A stretch of 11,368 nt of DNA, taken from CAZQKL01 sp964593895 [NCBI: uncultured bacterium] (lineage in GTDB: Bacteria > DYJV01). Location of the stretch: contig CAZQKL010000069.1 in the NCBI GenBank assembly GCA_964593895.1, positions 1-11,368 on the forward strand. Reading direction: 5' to 3'. Both the position numbers and the translations under genes were made by a program. A model generated the notes under the pieces. The model was not told where the DNA came from. It did no database searches and worked only from the letters and a program-made list of their open reading frames with translations. Shown here in pieces: positions 6,666 through 11,368 of the stretch; position 1 is the first letter of the stretch; every line of letters starts with the position of its first letter.

Positions 6666-6914
6666 TTAGTAATCCCAGATTTTGCAATTACTTCTAAAGC
6701 TTTTTTCTGTTTTTCTGATAAATTCATCTTCATCTATATTAAGTATAATTTTCCAAAAGTTTAAATTTTTTTTATCAAATAAATAATAATACTCCAAAAA
6801 TACTTGCTTTAATTTTTCTTTTGAGTAGTTTCTTAAAATTATTTTAGGATTCTCCCATAACATTTTCCTTAAAATTATTTTGTCTTTTGAATTTATTTTA
6901 TCCCACTTAAACAT
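6666..6914 (-). CDS. Hypothetical protein between prfA and prmC
   Basis: I do not recognise this 82-residue protein. It is lysine-rich with many large hydrophobic and aromatic residues, including four tryptophans (5, 20, 54, 80) and three successive tyrosines (47-49). It looks mostly helical, with no obvious signal peptide, membrane span or metal motif. Its position argues that it is real: the ATG directly abuts the prfA stop (TAAATG) and its stop lies 16 bases before prmC, so it fills the gap exactly. It has no Shine-Dalgarno sequence, which fits reinitiation after prfA. It may be a lineage-specific partner of translation termination, but that rests on position alone. Confidence 0.68.
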   Translation of the reverse strand: MFKWDKINSKDKIILRKMLWENPKIILRNYSKEKLKQVFLEYYYLFDKKNLNFWKIILNIDEDEFIRKTEKSFRSNCKIWDY

Positions 6915-7985
6915 TTAAGCACTTAATTGAGCAATTTTTTCTGCTTGATAATAGGTTATTAAATTGTCAATAATTTCATCAAGGTCACCATCAAGGACAT
7001 CTTGAAGTCTATAAAGGGTAAGATTTATTCTATGGTCTGTAACTCTATTTTGAGGGAAATTGTAAGTTCTTATTTTTTCGCTTCTATCTCCAGAACCAAC
7101 CTGCTGTTTTCTTGTTTGAGCAAGTTCTTTTTCCTTTTTCTGTCTTTCAAGTTCATATAACCTTGCTCTTAAAATTTTCATTGCTTTTGCTTTATTTTTG
7201 TGCTGGCTTCTTTCATCTTGACAGGAAACCACAAGTCCAGTTGGTATATGAATAATTCTAACAGCTGAATCTGTAACATTTACATGCTGACCACCTGCTC
7301 CACTTGCCCTAAATGTTTCTATTTTTAAATCTTCAGGTTTAATATCTATTTCAACTTCCTCAATTTCAGGTAAAATTGCCACTGAAACTGCTGAAGTATG
7401 AATTCTACCCTGAGATTCAGTTATCGGAATTCTTTGAACCCTATGGATACCACTTTCATATTTTAATCTTGAATAAGCTCCTTTGCCTGAAATAAGAGAA
7501 ATAATTTCTTTAAAACCTCCAGTTCCTGTTTCATGAGCACTCATAATTTCAACTTTCCAGCCCTTTCTTTCTGCGTATCTTGAATACATCCTAAACAAAT
7601 CTGCTGCAAATAGTGCTGCTTCCTCTCCTCCAGTGCCAGCTCTAATTTCAAGAATTATATTTTTTTCATCATTTGGGTCTTTAGGAATGAGCATGAGTTT
7701 TAATTCATGTTCAATTTTTTCTTTTTTTTCGTTTAATTCTTTTAATTCTTCAGAAGCAAGCTCAACAAGTTCTTTATCTTTTTCATTTTCAATAATTTCT
7801 TTATTCTCTTCAATTTGAGATAAAATTTTTTTATATTCTTTATATTTTTCAACAATTGGCTTTAATTCAGCATGTTCTTTTGAAATTGATTGAAACTCTT
7901 TTATATTTTTAAATATTTCAGGGTCCTCAAGTTTATTAGTTAATTCATTAAATCTTTTTTCAACTTCTTCAAGTTTTTTTATCAT
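6915..7985 (-). CDS. prfA: Peptide chain release factor 1
   Basis: RF1 reads UAA and UAG stop codons and triggers hydrolysis of the finished peptide. The N-terminal coiled-coil domain spans about residues 1-100. The codon-reading tripeptide has the RF1-type PxT form: P187-I-T189 in [17 protein letters not shown]2 would have SPF. The catalytic GGQ is at 231-233 within [18 protein letters not shown], and Q233 is the residue PrmC would methylate. Length is 356 residues, normal. The start overlaps the DUF1385 stop in an ATGA junction and is preceded by AGGAG (7994-7998) eight bases away, so it is both coupled and independently well initiated. Confidence 0.97.
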   Translation of the reverse strand: MIKKLEEVEKRFNELTNKLEDPEIFKNIKEFQSISKEHAELKPIVEKYKEYKKILSQIEENKEIIENEKDKELVELASEELKELNEKKEKIEHELKLMLIPKDPNDEKNIILEIRAGTGGEEAALFAADLFRMYSRYAERKGWKVEIMSAHETGTGGFKEIISLISGKGAYSRLKYESGIHRVQRIPITESQGRIHTSAVSVAILPEIEEVEIDIKPEDLKIETFRASGAGGQHVNVTDSAVRIIHIPTGLVVSCQDERSQHKNKAKAMKILRARLYELERQKKEKELAQTRKQQVGSGDRSEKIRTYNFPQNRVTDHRINLTLYRLQDVLDGDLDEIIDNLITYYQAEKIAQLSA

Positions 7986-8854
7986 TTATGTTTCTCCTCT
8001 AATTTTAAAATCTCTTTTAATGCTACAACCGCAACTTCAAGTTGATTTTCATCTGGTTCTTTTGTTGTGATTTTCTGAAGCCATAATCCTGGAGCAATGA
8101 AAATTTTCATTAAAAAATTATTTTTAAGTTTATCTGAAAGCTTCAAAAATTCATAAGAAATTCCTGCAATAATTGGAATTAAAACAACTCTTGATAAAAC
8201 TTTTATGTAAAATGGACTTGATTTTGGAATTAATGAAAAAATAAATATGCTAATTATAAAAACAATAATTAAAAATGAAGTGCCACACCTTGGATGTAAA
8301 GTTGTGTATTTTAACGCATTCTTTACAGTTAATTCTTCTCCCTTCTCATAAGTGTATATAGCTTTGTGTTCAGCTCCATGATATTCAAAAATTCTTTTTA
8401 TATCTTTGAAAAATGAGATAAATATTAGATATGCAAGAAAAAAAATTATTCTTATTACACCATCCACTATGTTAAAAATTAGATAATTTTTAAAATCAAA
8501 TAGCTTTGTAATGTATAAGGGTAGAAGGAAAAAAACTAAAATTCCAACTCCAAAAGCTATAAATATTGTTAAATAGATATGCCAATCTGAAATTTCTTCT
8601 TCCTCCTCTTCCATTGCTATATTTGCAGAAAAATTTAATGCTTTAATACCAAGAATTAATGCACTCAATAACATCATAAAACCGCGGATTATTGGAAGTT
8701 TAAAAAATTTTGATTTTTCGGATAAAAGTTTTAACTTTTCCTTTTTTAATTCAATCTCTCCATCAGGCTTTCTTACAGCAATAGCCCAATAATTTGGACC
8801 ACGCATCATAACACCTTCTATAACCGCCTGACCGCCAACATTAAGCTTTTTCAT
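7982..8854 (-). CDS. DUF1385 (YqhQ-like) integral membrane protein
   Basis: Member of the DUF1385 family (YqhQ in Bacillus subtilis); I know no established biochemical function. The N-terminal signature [14 protein letters not shown] (7-20) is clear. Four or five membrane segments are visible at about 58-75, 93-115, 130-149, 193-210 and 219-235. Between them lie the conserved [12 protein letters not shown] (159-170) and HPRCGTSF (187-194), whose histidines and cysteine could bind a metal. An acidic run of six glutamates (82-87) precedes the second span. The C-terminal [13 protein letters not shown] (255-267) is also a family feature. Length is 290 residues. The start is two bases after the thyX stop and the end overlaps prfA by four bases. 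The link with rpmE and prfA is recurrent in several phyla. Confidence 0.93.
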   Translation of the reverse strand: MKKLNVGGQAVIEGVMMRGPNYWAIAVRKPDGEIELKKEKLKLLSEKSKFFKLPIIRGFMMLLSALILGIKALNFSANIAMEEEEEEISDWHIYLTIFIAFGVGILVFFLLPLYITKLFDFKNYLIFNIVDGVIRIIFFLAYLIFISFFKDIKRIFEYHGAEHKAIYTYEKGEELTVKNALKYTTLHPRCGTSFLIIVFIISIFIFSLIPKSSPFYIKVLSRVVLIPIIAGISYEFLKLSDKLKNNFLMKIFIAPGLWLQKITTKEPDENQLEVAVVALKEILKLEEKHK

Positions 8855-8856
8855 TT

Positions 8857-9543
8857 TTAAAGATTTTTAAAAAAATTTCTTACTTCTTCAATTTTACCAC
8901 AGCTCATTGGACCTTCTGGGCAAGGTCCATTTAGACAAGCTGGTCCCATTTGAGAAAAGAGAAGAGGAATCCTTTTTTTTAGTAATTTTAACATATTTAT
9001 CGCAAGCTCTCTTATTTCCCATTGTGCTCTATTGCAGCATCTTAACTTAAAAAAATGTTTCAATTCTCTTAAGTTCATTGTTACAATTATTTTTGTTGTA
9101 CATGCATTTGGTAAGATAAATCGTGCATCTTCCTGTGGAATTCCATTCTCAACCATTTCTTTATAAAATTCAGAGATATTTTTCATAAAATTTTTAAATT
9201 TTTTTAAAAATTTTCTGTTTTTCTTTATTGTATCAGGAATTACATATTCAATATTATCAAAACTTATATACCTTTGACTTTGTTGAGAATAACTTGCTAT
9301 TCTATGTCTTACTAATTGATGAGAGCAAGCTCGTGAAATTCCTTCAATCCCAAAAGTGAAAGTAACATGTTCTAAAACTGATTCATGTCCTAAAGTTAAA
9401 ATCTTTTTTATAAAATTTTTTACTTTTTCATCAGTAAAATTTTTTTTTAAGTCATTAATATTAGATTTTGAGTAGCAAAGCCTTGCTGCAATTGCAATTA
9501 CCTTTTCAGGCTCTGGAGTATGGTAAAGAAGTTTTACTTTCAT
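8857..9543 (-). CDS. thyX: Flavin-dependent thymidylate synthase ThyX
   Basis: ThyX makes dTMP from dUMP using FAD, NADPH and methylene-tetrahydrofolate. It differs from ThyA in using no cysteine nucleophile and leaving tetrahydrofolate rather than dihydrofolate. The defining RHRx7S motif is present: R79-H80-R81 to S89, in RHRIASYSQQSQR. GHESVLEHV (52-60) and the conserved segment AQWEIREL (173-180) also fit. Length is 228 residues. The C-terminal tail carries C203, C208 and C215 (GPACLNGPCPEGPMSCG), which resembles tails I recall from clostridial ThyX proteins. It starts four bases after the rpmE stop with only a weak ribosome site and ends two bases before the DUF1385 gene. Confidence 0.96.
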   Translation of the reverse strand: MKVKLLYHTPEPEKVIAIAARLCYSKSNINDLKKNFTDEKVKNFIKKILTLGHESVLEHVTFTFGIEGISRACSHQLVRHRIASYSQQSQRYISFDNIEYVIPDTIKKNRKFLKKFKNFMKNISEFYKEMVENGIPQEDARFILPNACTTKIIVTMNLRELKHFFKLRCCNRAQWEIRELAINMLKLLKKRIPLLFSQMGPACLNGPCPEGPMSCGKIEEVRNFFKNL

Positions 9544-9547
9544 TGAA

Positions 9548-9769
9548 TTATTTTTCTAAGTTTTCCTTGTAATTTTTATATTTTTTCATAAATTTATCTA
9601 TTCTTCCAGCAGAATCTACAAATTTCTGTTTACCAGTAAAAAATGGATGACATTTTGAACAAATTTCCACCCTTATTTCTTTTTTTGTTGAGCCTGTTTT
9701 AAAAGTATTTCCACATGCACATTTTACTGTAACTTCTTCATAATATTTTGGATGAATTCCCTTTTTCAT
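9548..9769 (-). CDS. rpmE: 50S ribosomal protein L31, zinc-binding (C+) form
   Basis: L31 (bL31) sits at the central protuberance and bridges the ribosomal subunits. This 73-residue copy is the zinc-containing form, with C17-x-C19 and C37-x2-C40 as likely ligands. [18 protein letters not shown] and the [20 protein letters not shown] block are diagnostic. Zinc-type L31 is commonly the default form, with a cysteine-free paralogue used under zinc limitation elsewhere; no such paralogue is seen here. Its start follows one of the best ribosome sites in the window. The 55-base gap to argH upstream contains that site but no convincing terminator, so it may be co-transcribed with argH. Confidence 0.97.
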   Translation of the reverse strand: MKKGIHPKYYEEVTVKCACGNTFKTGSTKKEIRVEICSKCHPFFTGKQKFVDSAGRIDKFMKKYKNYKENLEK

Positions 9770-9777
9770 TTTTTATT

Positions 9778-9786
9778 ACCTCCTTT
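9778..9786 (-). promoter_or_regulatory. Strong Shine-Dalgarno of rpmE
   Basis: AAAGGAGGT on the minus strand is complementary to the 16S rRNA 3' end over nine bases and lies eight bases before the rpmE ATG. It contrasts with rnc, prmC, argH and the small hypothetical gene, which have no recognisable site. This suggests that the abundantly needed L31 is translated independently of its upstream neighbour. Confidence 0.85.
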
Positions 9787-9824
9787 GGTTCTAATGCAAG
9801 CTTTACTAATTACAGGAATTTTTT

Positions 9825-11207
9825 TTAAATTGCAAGATTTTTTAAAAAATTCTCACAATTTTTTATCTGTCTTAAAACTTCACTCTTTGATGTTCCACCG
9901 TATGAATTTCTTCTGTTTACAACATTTTCAAGTTTTATAAATTCATAAATATCATCTTCAAACTTATCAGAAAATTTTTTATATTCTTCTAATTTTAATT
10001 CTTCAAATTCCTTTGAATTTTCAATGCAATATTTTACTATTTTTCCTGTAATTTTATGAGCTTCTCTAAAAGGTATCCCTTTTTTGGCAAGATAATCTGC
10101 AATATCTGTTGCAAGAGAAAATCCTTTTTTTGCATATTTTCTCATTATTTCTTTTTTTGGAACAATATTTTTTAAAAATTCTGAAAGAATTTCAAGAGAT
10201 TTTATAACAGTTTCAGTTGTATCAAATAGAGGTTCTTTGTCTTCTTGTAAATCTTTATTGTATGCAAGTGGAAGAGACTTTAAAAGTGTTAATATAGAGA
10301 TTAAATTTCCATAAACTCTTGCAGTTTTTCCTCTTATCAATTCAGGAATATCTGGATTTTTTTTCTGAGGCATAATACTGCTACCTGTGCACATTGAATC
10401 TGGAAGTTCAATAAATTCAAATAGTTGAGAACTCCATAAAATTATTTCTTCACATAATCTGCTTAAATGCATCATAATTATTGAACAGATGGAAATAAAT
10501 TCAACAATAAAATCTCTATCTGAAACTGAATCTATTGAATTTTCTGTTGGTTTTTTAAAGCCTAGTAATTCTGTTGTGTAAAATCTATCAATCGGGAATG
10601 TGGTTCCAGCAAGAGCTCCTGCACCAAGAGGATTTTCATCTAATCTTACTGAAAAATCATTTAATCTATTTAAATCTCTTTTTAACATTTCAAAATATGC
10701 AAGATAGTAGTGAGATAAAATAATTGGTTGAGCTATTTGCAAATGGGTAAAACCAGGCATAATTACATCTATATTTTCTTTTGCTTTAAAAATTAAAACA
10801 TTAAGAAAATTTATAATTCTTTCTTGAAGTTCTTTTACTCTCTTTTTTAACCATAACTTTACATCTAATACAACCTGGTCATTTCTACTTCTTGCAGTGT
10901 GAAGTTTCCCTCCAACTTCACCAATGAGCTCAATTAATCTTGCTTCAATGTTCATATGAATATCTTCAAGAGAAGTTTTAAATTCAAATTGACCAGATTC
11001 AATCTCTTCAAGTATCTTTTTTAAACCCTCAATTATTTTTTCACCATCTTTTTGGGAAATAATATTTTGTTTGACAAGCATTTTGCAGTGGGCAATGCTA
11101 CCTTCAATATCTTCCTTGTATAATTTTTTGTCAAAATTAATTGAAGCATTGAATTCTTCAACTGTTTTTAATGTTTTTTCTTTAAATCTTCCATCCCATG
11201 GCTTCAT
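9825..11207 (-). CDS. argH: Argininosuccinate lyase
   Basis: ArgH cleaves argininosuccinate to arginine and fumarate, the last step of arginine synthesis, as a homotetramer. With the start at 11207 the protein is 460 residues, the usual length. It opens with MKPWDGRF, matching the family's M-KLWGGRF. Motifs are HTARSRNDQ (104-112), THLQIAQP (154-161) and the superfamily signature GSSIMPQKKNPD (275-286), which holds the catalytic serine loop. The in-frame ATG at 11216 would add three residues but overlaps a consensus -10 box, so I reject it. There is no Shine-Dalgarno sequence; the predicted transcript begins at or beside the start codon. No other arg genes are in the window. It is the first gene of the long minus-strand run. 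Confidence 0.95.
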   Translation of the reverse strand: MKPWDGRFKEKTLKTVEEFNASINFDKKLYKEDIEGSIAHCKMLVKQNIISQKDGEKIIEGLKKILEEIESGQFEFKTSLEDIHMNIEARLIELIGEVGGKLHTARSRNDQVVLDVKLWLKKRVKELQERIINFLNVLIFKAKENIDVIMPGFTHLQIAQPIILSHYYLAYFEMLKRDLNRLNDFSVRLDENPLGAGALAGTTFPIDRFYTTELLGFKKPTENSIDSVSDRDFIVEFISICSIIMMHLSRLCEEIILWSSQLFEFIELPDSMCTGSSIMPQKKNPDIPELIRGKTARVYGNLISILTLLKSLPLAYNKDLQEDKEPLFDTTETVIKSLEILSEFLKNIVPKKEIMRKYAKKGFSLATDIADYLAKKGIPFREAHKITGKIVKYCIENSKEFEELKLEEYKKFSDKFEDDIYEFIKLENVVNRRNSYGGTSKSEVLRQIKNCENFLKNLAI

Positions 11208-11214
11208 ACTTTTC

Positions 11215-11242
11215 ATTATAGCATAAAAAAAAACAAAAACAA
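11215..11242 (-). promoter_or_regulatory. Predicted extended -10 promoter of the argH operon
   Basis: On the minus strand TGCTATAAT gives a perfect -10 (TATAAT, 11220-11215) with the extended TG. TTGTTT (11242-11237) is a weak -35 box 16 bases upstream. The spacer is mostly T. Transcription should begin near 11208, at or one base before the argH ATG at 11207, which implies a leaderless message. The same -10 contains the upstream in-frame ATG, ruling it out as a start if this promoter is used. Confidence 0.68.
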
Positions 11243-11265
11243 GTTAAAAAATAATAACAAAAATC

Positions 11266-11294
11266 TTGAAATTTTAATTTTGTTTTGGTAATAA
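11266..11294 (+). promoter_or_regulatory. Possible promoter of tRNA-Arg
   Basis: TTGAAA (11266-11271) and TAATAA (11289-11294) are 17 bases apart, with a TG one base before the -10. The -35 is near consensus; the -10 is poor (three of six). Transcription would begin near 11301 and leave a leader of about seven bases for RNase P to remove. The site is divergent from the argH promoter and shares the same 100-base gap, which otherwise holds no recognisable element. Confidence 0.42.
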
Positions 11295-11307
11295 ATTTTC
11301 CGCAGGT

Positions 11308-11368
<61 letters not shown>

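Noticed and set aside
9807-9835. Separate promoter for rpmE on the minus strand (TTGCAA, 17 bases, TAATTA)
   Set aside because: The -10 matches consensus at only two of six positions and such pairs are frequent in AT-rich DNA. I do not rule out an internal promoter.
11208-11216. ATG at 11216 as the argH start
   Set aside because: It lies in the predicted -10 box and adds residues not expected before the family's opening K-x-W-x-GRF motif.
11217-11307. Arginine regulator (ARG box) between argH and tRNA-Arg
   Set aside because: I could not find a convincing ARG-box-like palindrome. The nearness of argH to an arginine tRNA is most likely coincidence.

Overview
The window is about 11.4 kb of very AT-rich bacterial DNA. 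It is densely packed: adjacent genes overlap or abut by a few bases, and non-coding gaps are under about 100 bp. The content is ordinary chromosomal housekeeping: DNA repair, RNA processing, ribosome biogenesis, translation termination, arginine and thymidylate synthesis. I see no phage, transposon, CRISPR or plasmid genes. Two radical-SAM proteins, flavin-dependent thymidylate synthase ThyX and a zinc-type L31 suggest an anaerobic, possibly thermophilic, bacterium from a little-cultured lineage. The rnc/radical-SAM pairing and the rpmE/DUF1385/prfA/prmC cluster recall Firmicutes, Thermotogae and related deep-branching phyla. I cannot name the phylum from this sequence alone.

Layout. The left edge is the 3' part of a tRNA-Glu gene (1-54). 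It runs straight into a plus-strand cluster of recO, rnc and an Elp3-like radical-SAM gene (69-2338), each overlapping the next. A minus-strand KamA-family radical-SAM aminomutase (2316-3425) converges on it with a 23-bp overlap. A 93-bp divergent region follows, carrying a good plus-strand promoter. It drives rsfS and rlmH (3519-4266), which overlap by 11 bp. The rsfS gene has no ATG, GTG or TTG start. The only start that fits is an AUA codon behind a near-perfect Shine-Dalgarno sequence.

From 11207 down to 4263 the minus strand carries a likely eight-gene operon: argH, rpmE, thyX, a DUF1385 membrane protein gene, prfA, an 82-residue hypothetical gene, prmC and an orphan family-5 ABC solute-binding protein gene. 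PrmC methylates the GGQ glutamine of release factor 1, so enzyme and substrate are encoded together. The operon appears to start at an extended -10 promoter placed so that argH would be leaderless or nearly so. A divergent tRNA-Arg(TCT) gene starts at 11308 and is cut by the right edge.

No clearly new multi-gene system is visible. The points most worth checking are the AUA start of rsfS, the KamA homologue that lacks both lysine-recognition aspartates, the predicted leaderless argH transcript, the SD-less recO directly behind a tRNA, and the orphan twin-arginine-type binding protein at the end of a translation operon.
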